The notes under the pieces: model-generated
Databases searched by the model: none
What the model saw: only the letters and a program-made list of their open reading frames with translations
What the model was told of the DNA's origin: nothing
Made by a program: the position numbers and the translations under genes
Source of the DNA: DASRBO01 sp035653595
Lineage (GTDB): Bacteria > Actinomycetota > Acidimicrobiia > Acidimicrobiales > JAJPHE01
Direction: 5' to 3'
Assembly (NCBI GenBank): GCA_035653595.1
Contig: DASRBO010000048.1
Location: forward strand, 1-35,410
Length of the DNA stretch: 35,410 nucleotides
Shown here: positions 8,078-16,688 of the stretch, piece by piece
Layout: every line of letters begins with the position of its first letter
Numbering within the stretch: position 1 is the first letter of the stretch

Positions 8078-11000
8078 GACAGGGTCGTCCCCGTCGACTC
8101 GGTAATGCCGGCCCGGCGCTGGTACTCCTCCACCAGCACCAATCGGTCGGGGCCGCGGGGCCGTCGGCCGGCCCTGACGTCCACCGTGAACGCCTTGACC
8201 TCCTGGATGTGCACGTTGGGCTCGAGACCCAGGTGGGCCAGCTCGTTGGCCGCATCGCCGCTGGCGTAGCCGTTGGGACCCCAGTGGTAGGGCAGGCCGA
8301 TCTGGTGGACGGTCCTGCCCTCCACCTTCAGCGGGGTCATGCGGTCGGTCACAAGCACCCTGGCCTCGATGACCTGGCGGGCGCTGACGATGGTCGCCCA
8401 GCCGCCGTTCTCCAGCCCGACCTCGGCGGCCAGCTCGGGCGAGACCTCGCAGAACATCTCCGGCTGCAGCTCGGCCAGGTAGGGCAGCCAGCGGCTCATT
8501 CCTCCGGCGGTGTGGTGCTCCGTCAGCCGGTAGGTGGTGGCCACGTAGGGGAACACCGACGCCCCGGGCTCGTCCCCCGTCGGATGGTAGAGGTTCGCCG
8601 CCCGAGGCGGCATGACCTGGCGCACCGGGTTGCGCTGCTGGCCGTAGAGCGGGTTGGTGACGGGGCTGTCCTGGGGCTCGTAGTGCGTCGGCAGTGGGCC
8701 GTCGGTCAGGCCCGAGGGGGCGAACAACCACCCCTTGCCGTCGGCCTGCATGATGAACGGGTCGTCACCATTGATGGCGTCGGGTCCCCGGGCGTCCTCC
8801 GGGGCCCGGTAGGTCGGGGCCTTGTCGGCCACGAAGTCGGCCACGTCGTGGCCCACCCACTCCCCCGCCTTGGCATCCCACCAGACGTAGGCCTTGCGCT
8901 CGCTCCACGGGTTGCCCTCCGGGTCGGCCGAGGCCCGGTTGTAGAGCAGGCGGCGGTTGGCCGGCCAGGCCCAACCCCACTCCGGGGCCACCCAGCTCTG
9001 CTGGCGGAACGGCTTGCGCCTGGCCGCCTGGTTGACCCCGTCGGCGTAGACACCGCAGTAGATCCAGCATCCGCAGGCCGTCGAGCCGTCCTCGGCCAGC
9101 TCGGTGTAGGCCGACAGCGGCTCGCCGGCCGCGTTCCACCCGTTGATCTCCGCCAGCACCGCCTCGGCGCTCGGCTCTTGTAGCGGGCCCTCGGTGGGAT
9201 AGTCCCAGGTCAGCTCGAGCACAGGCCGGTCCATCTCCTCCTCCGACCCCGCCAGGCGCTGACGGATCAGCCGGCCCAGGTGGTAGTAGAACCACAGCTC
9301 GCTGCGGGCATCGCCGGGGGGCTCGACGGCCAGGTGGTGCCACTGCAGCATGCGCTGGGTATTGGTGTAGCTCCCGTTCTTCTCGGTGTGGGCGGCCGCC
9401 GGGAAGAAGAACACCTCGGTTGGGATCTCCTCCGTGCGCAGCTCGCCCGATGCGATCTCCGGGCCGTCCTTCCACCACGTGGCCGACTCGATAAGGGAGA
9501 AGTCCCTCACCACCAGCCAGTCCAGCTGGGCCAGGCCGAGGCGCTGCATGCGGGCGTTGGCGGAGCCGACAGCGGGGTTCTCCCCCACGATGAAGTACCC
9601 CTTGCACTGGCCGTCCTGCTGGGCGTAGACGGTCTCGTAGGTGCTGTGACTACCGGTCAGGCGGGGCAGGTAGTCGAAGCAGAACTCGTTGTCGGCGGTG
9701 GCGGCCGGTCCCCACCACGATTTGAGCAGGCTGACCAGGTAGGCCTTCATGTTGGCCCAGTAGCCCTTGTCGGCCGCCTCTCCCTCGATGTAGGTGGCCA
9801 GGTCCTCGTCCTGGCCGGCATGGCGCATGGGGAGGTAGCCGGGCAGCAGGTTGAACAGGGTGGGGATGTCGGTCGAGCCCTGGATGCTGGCATGGCCCCG
9901 CAGGGCGAGGATGCCCCCGCCGGGCCGGCCGATGTTGCCCAGGAGCAGCTGGAGGATGGAGGCGGTGCGGATGTACTGCACACCCACGCTGTGCTGGGTC
10001 CAGCCCACGGCGTAGCAGAAGGCGGTGGTGTGGTGGCGGTCGGAGTTGCGGGTGATCTCCTCGCACACCCGGAGGAACACGTCCTCAGGGACGCCGCAGA
10101 TGTCGGAGACGGCCTGGGGGGTGTAGCGGGAGAAGTGGCGCCGGACTATCTGGAACACGCACCGGGGATCGGACAGGGTCGGATCGGTCCGCGGGCTGGT
10201 CGTCCCCACCGTCGGCCCCCCGGAGCCGTGCGAGTGGGGCCGGGCCGAACCCGCCGGGCCACCGGCCTCCCCGCCGGTCTTGTGGCTCGCCTCCTCCTGG
10301 CGCTGCCCGGCCGAGGCTTGGGTCTCGAGCCCCTCGTACTGCCAGGTCTGGTTGTCATACGAGCGCTTGCCAGGGTCGAGGCCGGAGAAGACCCCTCCGA
10401 GGTCCTCGGTGTCGCGGTAGTCCTCCGAAACGATGTAAGCGGCGTTGGTGTAGTGCAGGACGTAGTCGTGGAACCACTTCCGGTTCTCGAAGACATAGTT
10501 GATGATCCCGCCCAGGAAGGCGATGTCCGTGCCGGCCCGGAGAGGGACGTGGATGTCGGCCACCGCGCTGGTGCGGGTGAACCGGGGGTCGACATGGATG
10601 ACCACCGCCCCGCGGGCCTTGGCCTCCATCACCCACTGGAAGCCCACCGGATGGCACTCGGCCATGTTGGAGCCCTCTATGACGATGCAGTCCGAGTTCT
10701 GCAGGTCCTGCTGGAAGGTGGTGGCCCCTCCCCTACCGAACGATGTCCCCAGACCGGGGACGGTGGAGGAGTGTCAGATCCGCGCCTGGTTCTCGATCTG
10801 GATGGCACCCAGGGCGGTGTACAGCTTCTTCATCAGGTAGTTCTCTTCGTTGTCGAGCGTCGCACCACCCAGGCTGGCGATGCCCAGGGTTCGCCTGACC
10901 CGGCGCCCCTGGTCGTCCTCCCACTCCCAGGTCTCCCTCCTCGTCCGCACCACCCGGTCGGCCACCATCTCCATGGCGGCGTCGAGATCCAGCTCGGTCC

Positions 11001-11373
11001 AGTCGCCGGCGTAGGGGGCTCGGTAGAGCACCTTGTTCAGCCGGGCCGATCCGGTGGTGAGCTGCAGGCTGGCCGAGCCCTTGGGACAGAGCCGGCCCCT
11101 ACTGACCGGTGAATCTGGATCGCCCTCGATGTGGACGACCTTGCCGCCGGCCACGTAGACGTTCTGGCCGCAGCCGACGGCGCAGTAGGGACAGACCGAC
11201 TTCACCACACGGTCGGCCTCGGCCACCCGCGGCAGCAGGGCATCGGTGCGGGGCGAGCGGACGGCCGCCCCCCTGCCCAGGTGGTCGGGTCCCCTGACCT
11301 GCCTGAGCAAGGGCCAGCGCCCGAGCTGGCGGCCGAGCCCGGCCCGGCGCCGGTCCGCCCCGCCCTCAGCCAT
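8074..11373 (-). CDS. fdhA: Selenocysteine-containing formate dehydrogenase catalytic subunit
   Basis: One gene of 1099 residues read through an in-frame TGA at 10776-10774 (residue 200). Residues 1-199 carry the N-terminal [4Fe-4S] motif CPYCAVGCG and RGRLCPKGS and end ENQARI; after the TGA the protein continues HSSTVPGLGTSFGRGG, then SNMAECHPVGFQW. This ARI-Sec-H-S context is the catalytic site of FdnG/FdoG-type formate dehydrogenases, where Sec or Cys ligates Mo/W. A SECIS hairpin follows directly. A poorly conserved Gly/Ser-rich insert sits near 10200-10330. The enzyme oxidises formate to CO2 (or the reverse) with a bis-MGD cofactor. No selA, selB, selD, tRNA-Sec, fdhD or Mo-cofactor genes lie in the window. 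Confidence 0.95.
10745..10776 (-). promoter_or_regulatory. Bacterial SECIS element with UGA selenocysteine codon
   Basis: The UGA is at 10776-10774. From it, in mRNA order, 12 bases are followed by the stem GUCCCC (10761-10756), the loop GGUCU (10755-10751) and the stem GGGGAC (10750-10745). The six base pairs are perfect. As I recall the E. coli fdhF element, its apical loop is also GGUCU, at the same 19-23 nt downstream of UGA, and its next codon is also CAC. In that system the bulged/looped G and U contact SelB. This makes Sec insertion far more likely than a nonsense mutation. Confidence 0.9.
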
Positions 11374-11480
11374 GCGCCTGTGCCATACCGCCCGCTCCTT
11401 CTCCCGCTGCCGACCCGGCCGTGGCGCCGGGCGGGGACCCTGCTCGTCGCGGGAACCGCCCCGGTCGGGTGGACCGACCG

Positions 11481-12035
11481 CTACCTGCTACGCAGGGCCG
11501 AGATCAGCTCGCCCTTGGTCATCTGGGACCTGCCCTCGATTCCCTTCTCCTGCGCCATCGAGTACAACTCATCCTTGGTCAGGTCTATCAGGGGACCGCC
11601 GGCCTTGACCTCCCCGAGCAGCTTCTCCTTGGCCTGCTCGGCCCGCCCGCCGAGGCGCTCCAGGGCCTCGGTGCTCATTTGGTCGCGCATGGCAGGAAAG
11701 ACCTCGCTCTCCTCCTCCTGCACGTGCTCGGTGACGCCCTGGATGATCTTCTTCATGAGGCCGTCCACCTCCGGGCTGCGGTAGCCGGCCCGCTCGATAC
11801 CCAGGATGGCCTCCTTGACCTCCTGGTGCTCCTCCTCGGCGTGGTCGCGCAGGCCGCGACCGCCGTCCACCTCGGCGGCGAGAACGGGGTAGACCACCTT
11901 CTCCTCGACGGCGGTGTGCAGGGTCAGCTCGTCGCAGATCTCCTTGACCACCGACCGGTCGCCGTTGCGATAGCGCTCGAAGAGCGACTCGACCTGGCGG
12001 TGCTCCTGGGTCAGAATTTCGATGGCGTCGGGCAC
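11481..12035 (-). CDS. Hemerythrin HHE-domain protein with C-terminal Rho_N-like domain
   Basis: A 184-residue protein. Residues 1-120 form a hemerythrin-like four-helix bundle with the di-iron ligand pattern H in QEHRQVE, HTAVEEKVVYP (HxxxE), a His in LRDHAEEEHQ, and EHVQEEESEVFP (HxxxE). Residues about 148-184 (IDLTKDELYSMAQEKGIEG...MTKGELISALR) match the Rho termination factor N-terminal/SAP-like fold that binds nucleic acid. HHE proteins sense or bind oxygen or NO, or buffer iron. The GTG start at 12035 is set by GGAGGAGG four to six bases upstream. It sits 34 bases after the ClC gene and about 107 bases before fdhA. Confidence 0.85.
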   Translation of the reverse strand: MPDAIEILTQEHRQVESLFERYRNGDRSVVKEICDELTLHTAVEEKVVYPVLAAEVDGGRGLRDHAEEEHQEVKEAILGIERAGYRSPEVDGLMKKIIQGVTEHVQEEESEVFPAMRDQMSTEALERLGGRAEQAKEKLLGEVKAGGPLIDLTKDELYSMAQEKGIEGRSQMTKGELISALRSR

Positions 12036-12069
12036 TGGGCCTCCTCCGTGGGTGCGAGTTGCCTCTCGC

Positions 12070-13935
12070 CTACCCTTCGAGCCGTCCCGCCATTCGCCGG
12101 CGCCCGGACACCCGCCAGATGGTCAGGGCCTGCTCGCGGTGGCGCTCCTCCTCCAGCTGGCGGCGGCGGGCAGCGAGCAGCTCGAAGTTGGTCACCATCC
12201 CCACGACCCTTCCGCCGGCGCCGCGCTCGACCACCGGGAGGGCTCCCAGCTGGTGCTCGGCCATCCGGTCGGCCACCGATCGCAAGGTCTCGTCGGGATG
12301 GGCACCCACGACCATGGTGTGCATCCTCTCGACGACGCGCACGTCGTCGTCCTCGGCCGCAGCCAGATCGGCCCAGCCGACCACCCCCAGCAGCCGGGTG
12401 TCGGCGTCGATCACCGGATAGAGGCGCTGCCGGCGCACCACGTGGTCCTCGAGCAGGACCCGGCGCAGGTCGGCCACGCAGGTGTCGGGGGCCAGCGTGT
12501 AGAGGTCCGTCATCATCACCTCCCGCACGAACAGGGCCTCCAGGGCGTCGACGCCGTACTCCCGCATCACGTGGAAGCCGCGCCGGGCGACCTTCTCGGT
12601 CAGGATCGAGCGCCGCAGCACCAGGGTGCTGACCAGGTGGGCGAGGACACATGCCACCAGGAGGGGCAGGAGGGCCCCGGTGTCGCGGGTCAGCTCGAAG
12701 GCGAAGACCACCGAGGTGAACGGGCTCCTAGTAACCCCGGCCAGCGTGCCCGCCATCCCCATCAGGGCCCAGGCGCTTGCGGGACCGCCGAGCGAATGTC
12801 CGATGAGGCCTCCCAGCGCCGCCCCCATCATCAGCAGAGGCGCCAGGATCCCTCCGCTGGTGCCCGAGCCGAGGGCCACGGACCAGATGACCAGCTTGAC
12901 GAGGAGCAGGCTGACCAGCGTTCCGAGGGCCAGCTTGCCAGCCAGCTCGGCCCCGATGGTGGCGTACCCGACCCCGAGCGCCCGCGGTTGCAGGAGGCCC
13001 CCGAGGCCGACCACCAACCCACCCAGGGCCGGCCACCAGGACCAGTGGACGGGCAGGCGCTTGAACGCGTCCTCGGCCCCGTAAACGGCGGTGGTGAGGA
13101 CCCAGGCCAGGGCGCCCGTGGCCAGCCCGATGCCGGCGGCCTCGGCCGTACCCAGGGCGGAGAAGGCCCCATGGGGAGGCACCGGGAACAACGGGGCCTG
13201 GCTGATCAACCCGTGCCGGGCGAACACCCCCCGCAGCACGTCGGCGACCACCACCGACAGCGTTATGGGGACCAGCGAGCGCGGCTTCCACTCGAACACC
13301 AGCAACTCGACGCCGAACAGGGCCGCCGCCAGCGGAGTGCCGAAGACCGCCGCCATGCCACCGCACGCCCCCGCCACCAGCAGGGCCCGCCGCTCTATCG
13401 CCGACAACCGGAAGAACTGGGCCAGGACCGAACCGACTGCCCCTCCGGTCAGGATGATCGGGCCCTCGGCCCCGAATGGGCCGCCCGAGCCGATGCTGAC
13501 GGCGGAGGAGATCGGCTTGAGGACGGCGAGGCGGGGCTCGACCTTGGAGCCGCCCACCAGGATGGTCTCCATCGCCTCGGGGATGCCGTGACCTCGTATC
13601 CTCTCCGATCCGAAGCGGGCCATCAGGCCCACGACGAGGCCGCCCACCACCGGAACGGCGATACTGATCGGACCAAGATGGGAGAGGGTCGGGGGCCGCA
13701 GGGCGGTCCCGGCCCGACCGTAGTAGGCCAACTGAGTGAACAGACCGATGAGATCGAGCAGCCCGAGCGCCAGCCCGGCCGACAACGCGCCGACGATGAG
13801 GGCCAGAGGGAGGATCCGTAGGCTGTCGGGGCGGATGGAGAAGTCCGCCAGACCGCGCTCAGGACTCGAAGATGGCCGCTGATCGACCCCCCCGACGCTG
13901 TCCTGGGGCAGCCGGCGCGCCGAAGGGTTCGTCAT
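12070..13935 (-). CDS. ClC-family chloride channel/transporter with CBS domain pair
   Basis: A protein of 621 residues: about ten or more membrane segments followed by two CBS domains (about residues 470-590). ClC selectivity motifs are GSGGP (149-153), GAEGP with the external gating glutamate (155-159), and GTSGGILAP. The motif FGTPLAAALFGVELL keeps the Glu corresponding to E202 of E. coli ClC-ec1 but has Leu where the proton-pathway E203 lies, as far as a hand alignment shows; that may mean channel-like or altered coupling. ATG at 13935 is preferred; an in-frame ATG at 13965 would overlap the divergent marR start codon. CBS domains probably bind adenine nucleotides. Confidence 0.9.
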   Translation of the reverse strand: MTNPSARRLPQDSVGGVDQRPSSSPERGLADFSIRPDSLRILPLALIVGALSAGLALGLLDLIGLFTQLAYYGRAGTALRPPTLSHLGPISIAVPVVGGLVVGLMARFGSERIRGHGIPEAMETILVGGSKVEPRLAVLKPISSAVSIGSGGPFGAEGPIILTGGAVGSVLAQFFRLSAIERRALLVAGACGGMAAVFGTPLAAALFGVELLVFEWKPRSLVPITLSVVVADVLRGVFARHGLISQAPLFPVPPHGAFSALGTAEAAGIGLATGALAWVLTTAVYGAEDAFKRLPVHWSWWPALGGLVVGLGGLLQPRALGVGYATIGAELAGKLALGTLVSLLLVKLVIWSVALGSGTSGGILAPLLMMGAALGGLIGHSLGGPASAWALMGMAGTLAGVTRSPFTSVVFAFELTRDTGALLPLLVACVLAHLVSTLVLRRSILTEKVARRGFHVMREYGVDALEALFVREVMMTDLYTLAPDTCVADLRRVLLEDHVVRRQRLYPVIDADTRLLGVVGWADLAAAEDDDVRVVERMHTMVVGAHPDETLRSVADRMAEHQLGALPVVERGAGGRVVGMVTNFELLAARRRQLEEERHREQALTIWRVSGRRRMAGRLEG

Positions 13936-13963
13936 GTCGCCCGGAAATCTATCGTAGAGGGAC
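13936..13963. promoter_or_regulatory. Compact divergent clc/marR control region
   Basis: Plus-strand TATCGT at 13950-13955 ends eight bases before the marR ATG at 13964, and minus-strand TAGATT at 13951-13946 ends ten bases before the clc ATG at 13935. The two -10-like boxes overlap, so only one promoter could be occupied at a time and a regulator bound here would affect both. No clear palindrome is visible. Confidence 0.3.
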
Positions 13964-14416
13964 ATGACAGGCAGGAGAGCTCGGCCCCGCCTGTCCGACG
14001 CCGACTACCGGCGCCTGCTGCAGCTGCGCACCCGGCTGCGGGGCTTCCTGCACTGGAGCGAGGCCCAGGCCAAGGCGGGGGGCCTCACCCCGGCCCAGCA
14101 CCAGCTGCTGCTGGCGGTCCGGGGCCATGACGACCCCCGGGGGCCGACCATGGGCGACATCGCCGACTACCTCTACCTCCGGCCCCACAGCGCCGTGGGC
14201 CTGGTCGACCGGGCCGACCAGGCCGGCCTGTGCCGGCGCACCCTCGACCCCGACGACGGCCGGGTGGTGCGGGTGGTCCTCACCCCAGCCGGCAGGGACG
14301 CCCTGGCCCGGCTGTCCGAGCTGCACGTCGAGGAGCTGTCCCGCCTGGCCGCCCACCTCCAGCCACTGCTCAGCGGCCTCGACCTGGACCAGGACCAGCC
14401 CAGCCGGCGCCAGTAG
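13964..14416 (+). CDS. MarR-family transcriptional regulator
   Basis: A 150-residue winged-helix protein. LTPAQHQLLLAVRGHD, then TMGDIADYLYLRPHSAVGLVDRADQAGL (recognition helix region near residues 62-90), then the wing RRTLDPDDGRVVRVVLTPAG, is the standard MarR order. Such proteins usually repress neighbouring genes and respond to small phenolic or oxidative signals; the divergent ClC gene is the natural first target here. The start ATG overlaps the longer possible clc start by two bases. A TATCGT box eight bases upstream suggests leaderless transcription. Confidence 0.88.
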   Translation: MTGRRARPRLSDADYRRLLQLRTRLRGFLHWSEAQAKAGGLTPAQHQLLLAVRGHDDPRGPTMGDIADYLYLRPHSAVGLVDRADQAGLCRRTLDPDDGRVVRVVLTPAGRDALARLSELHVEELSRLAAHLQPLLSGLDLDQDQPSRRQ

Positions 14417-14466
14417 GACGGCTCCTCGCACACGCGGCGCGCCTGGCGCCGCCGCCCGGCCGGGGC

Positions 14467-14940
14467 TCAGGAGCGGCTGATCAGATCCTGACGCAGGCTG
14501 GCGATGGCCTGGAGGACCTCGGTGATCCCTCCCTGAGTCCGAGTATCGAGGCGGTCCACGATCACCTCGGTGTCGTTGAACATCTTGTCCGCCCTGGCGT
14601 CGGCGGCGACGTTCTGCAGGTTCTGACCGACCATGAGGGCCGGTAGCAGGATCAGCTGGATCCAGTTCGACGACACCCAGTTGATCATGATCGTCAGGTT
14701 CCCGCTTCGAACGGCCGACGGCAGGCTCACCAGGGCGATGCCGTTGAAGAGCCAGAAGGCCCACATCGTGCCCACGACCTTGGTCAGCACGACGGCCACC
14801 TTGGCGTTGAACGAGTCGGCCGCCTGCAGCTCGCGCCGGATGGCGGAGGGCCTGAGAGCCAGCGCCCCGGTCATGTGATGACGGGTGTGCGGTGGGCGGG
14901 CGGCGGTGCGATCGTCCGGCGGGCGGTCAGTGACGGTCAT
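14467..14940 (-). CDS. DUF1003-like small membrane protein
   Basis: A 157-residue protein with two predicted membrane helices (TKVVGTMWAFWLFNGIALVSL and WIQLILLPALMVGQNLQN), followed by a cytoplasmic tail with ADARADKMFNDTEVIVDRLD. The second helix ending in QNxQ and an acidic/Arg-rich ADxRAD segment resemble DUF1003 proteins, whose role is unknown. A good Shine-Dalgarno (GAGGAG) lies eight bases before the ATG at 14940. It converges with marR, with 50 GC-rich bases between. Confidence 0.65.
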   Translation of the reverse strand: MTVTDRPPDDRTAARPPHTRHHMTGALALRPSAIRRELQAADSFNAKVAVVLTKVVGTMWAFWLFNGIALVSLPSAVRSGNLTIMINWVSSNWIQLILLPALMVGQNLQNVAADARADKMFNDTEVIVDRLDTRTQGGITEVLQAIASLRQDLISRS

Positions 14941-15050
14941 AGGAGCCGCTCCTCAGTGATTCGGGCCACCCGGACAGGCGCCCGAGGACTCGACGAAATT
15001 TGGGCTCCGAACGTTAGATGGCGGCCGGTGGGCCGGCCGGGAGGACCGGC

Positions 15051-15545
15051 TCAGACCAACTCGGGGGGCCGGTTCGGGCCCCACCCCGGCCAACCGCGGC
15101 GGTGCTGGGCCCGCTTCCAGCAGAAGAAGCCGAAAACCAGCAGGGGCACCGGCGGGAACCAGAAGTCCGCCACCGCCGCCACCACCGCCATGACCACCAG
15201 CACCGCCAGGCTGACCCGGAACAGGACTCCCAGCGGGACCGGAACCCGCATCGGAGGCCACCACGGTCCGGCGGACGAGGGCGAACCGGGTCCGGACGGC
15301 CGCCAAGCCGGCGCAGGCACGGGCGGGGGCGGAGTGGGCGGGAGCCAGCCGGCCGATGGGCGGGGGGTGCCGGGGATGTCGGCCAGAAGGGGATCCAGCT
15401 CGTGCAAGAAGCGAGCCTGGAAGGCCCGGTCGACGCGCTCTCCGAACTCGTCGAGGCTCAGGTAGCCCTCTGTCGTGGCCCGGCGCAGGACCTCGACCGT
15501 CCTGTGGCGATCACCATCGGAGGCTCGCAGCGACACCGGGTTCAT
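15051..15545 (-). CDS. DUF1707 domain membrane protein
   Basis: About 164 residues. Residues 5-50 (LRASDGDRHRTVEVLRRATTEGYLSLDEFGERVDRAF, quoted as a region) match DUF1707, a short actinobacterial domain beginning RASDxDR. A proline-rich linker follows, then two hydrophobic segments (GVLFRVSLAVLVVMAVVAAV and WFPPVPLLVFGFF) and a basic tail. Many actinobacterial membrane proteins have this DUF1707-linker-TM layout; function is unknown. ATG at 15545 is taken as start because the domain begins immediately after; a TTG at 15572 is also in frame. Confidence 0.75.
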   Translation of the reverse strand: MNPVSLRASDGDRHRTVEVLRRATTEGYLSLDEFGERVDRAFQARFLHELDPLLADIPGTPRPSAGWLPPTPPPPVPAPAWRPSGPGSPSSAGPWWPPMRVPVPLGVLFRVSLAVLVVMAVVAAVADFWFPPVPLLVFGFFCWKRAQHRRGWPGWGPNRPPELV

Positions 15546-15615
15546 GATCGCGCGCCAGAACCGCTTCTCCAAGCCCCCGAGGCCGCCGGTATCCGGTCGC
15601 CGGCAGTGCCTTCCG

Positions 15616-16086
15616 TCACAGGTGAGCGCGCCGCAGGGGGCCCACCCGCCGGTCGAGGTCGCCGCGCTCGATCACATCGAGGACCACCATGCAGGGCCCC
15701 TGGGTCAGGCAGGCTCGCGTCCCCCGGGCCGGGTCGTCCGAGACCTCGAGCAGGACTTGGGCCCCGGCCTCGACCCATCCGGCCACGATCTCCTCCAGGG
15801 AGGAGCCGCCCCAGAACAGCATGGGGCCCCGGGCCAGCAGGTGTACTGGCTCGAGCGGCCGGGTCGGGTCGTTGGGATCGGCCTGCACCAGGCAGTCGAG
15901 GGCGATGGCCCCCCGGCGGAGGGGCGTGGCCAGGACCACCTCGCCCTGGATCCCTCTGCTGGCCGCCGACCGGGACCGGCGGGGCCGCGACCAGTCGGAG
16001 TCGTCGGCGCCCGGGATCAGATCGGCCGTCACCAGCCAGAGGCCCCCGAGGGCCACCAGGATCAGACCCAACACGACGAATGCCAT
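15616..16086 (-). CDS. Uncharacterised membrane-anchored protein
   Basis: About 156 residues with an N-terminal hydrophobic segment (MAFVVLGLILVALGGLWLVTA) and a soluble remainder containing GEVVLATPLRRGAIALDCLVQ and VHLLARGPMLFWGGSSLEEIV. I do not recognise the soluble domain. The ATG at 16086 is chosen over the ATG at 16164 because AGGAGG lies ten bases upstream and the membrane helix then begins at residue 1. It is between the DUF1707 gene and a small RHH gene on the same strand. Confidence 0.6.
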   Translation of the reverse strand: MAFVVLGLILVALGGLWLVTADLIPGADDSDWSRPRRSRSAASRGIQGEVVLATPLRRGAIALDCLVQADPNDPTRPLEPVHLLARGPMLFWGGSSLEEIVAGWVEAGAQVLLEVSDDPARGTRACLTQGPCMVVLDVIERGDLDRRVGPLRRAHL

Positions 16087-16181
16087 GGGCAGAGGACCTC
16101 CTCCCAGAGCACCTTGAACCGGAGTGGCTGGTTGGATTTCTGCCCGAAGGTCGGGCTCCGGCAAACGGCCGGAGCCGGCGG

Positions 16182-16448
16182 TCAGCCCGGTCCGGGTCGC
16201 AGCGGGGTTCCGGCCATGAACCTGTCGAAGGCGTCCTCGCGGCCCTGGGACGGGCCGGCGTTGAGATCGACGACGGTGCGGGCCCGGCTCAGGGCCGCCT
16301 CCACGACGAAGTCGTCGGGCACGGCGCCCATCAGGGATGCTGCCCGACGGACCAGTCGGTCCTGCTCGGGGGTGAGGCGCAGCACTCGACGCCTCCCGCC
16401 CGTCAAGAGGCCGCTCAGCTGATCACGCCATCGGTTGGGTTGGTCCAT
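16182..16448 (-). CDS. DUF1778-like ribbon-helix-helix protein
   Basis: An 88-residue protein. The segment LRLTPEQDRLVRRAASLMGAVPDDFVVEAALSRARTVVD resembles the DUF1778 (TacA-type) antitoxin core, LxxEQxxLxxRAAxLxGxxxxDFVVEAAL. DUF1778 antitoxins pair with GNAT toxins, but neither neighbour is an acetyltransferase, so this is an orphan or a stand-alone DNA-binding protein. The start at 16448 is supported by GGGAGGA upstream; the longer frame to 16568 is low-complexity. It lies 240 bases downstream of kaiC on the same strand. Confidence 0.6.
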   Translation of the reverse strand: MDQPNRWRDQLSGLLTGGRRRVLRLTPEQDRLVRRAASLMGAVPDDFVVEAALSRARTVVDLNAGPSQGREDAFDRFMAGTPLRPGPG

Positions 16449-16647
16449 GAGCTGTCCTCCCCCGCCGCGGGACCGGGCACCCGGCATCGGCCCGGTTGGC
16501 CCGACTGGTTGCCCCGGCCCGGCCGTTCTCGGAACCGCCGCCCGGTGTGCGAGGCCGGAAATTACCACCGACGGCGGTCGTCCGCCAGCGCCGGGCCACC
16601 GCCAGCGGTCGCGGCGCTCAGCCGGGTCGCGTCCCCTGGGCCTATGG

Positions 16648-16683
16648 CTGGATCAGTGGGCTGGATCTGTCTGGATCAGTGGG
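16648..16683. repeat. Short tandem repeat 3' of kaiC
   Basis: CTGGATCAGTGGG occurs at 16648-16660 and again at 16671-16683, with a partial copy CTGGATCTG at 16661-16669 between them and a further GATCAG at the kaiC stop codon. The block sits immediately downstream of the kaiC coding end. It could be an mRNA 3' element, a protein site or slippage; no inverted repeat was seen. Confidence 0.5.
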
Positions 16684-16688
16684 GTCGA

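Noticed and set aside
10774..10776. Nonsense mutation splitting formate dehydrogenase into two pseudogene pieces
   Set aside because: The UGA is exactly at the catalytic Sec position, reading frame continues with family sequence, and a matching SECIS hairpin follows.
9280..11112. 610-codon plus-strand ORF antisense to fdhA
   Set aside because: It is the shadow of a high-GC gene; its translation is low-complexity Gly/Val/Leu/Ala and it spans the fdhA Sec site on the opposite strand.
12022..13821. 599-codon plus-strand ORF antisense to the ClC gene
   Set aside because: Gln/Gly/Arg/His-rich translation without any domain, opposite an intact ClC-CBS gene.
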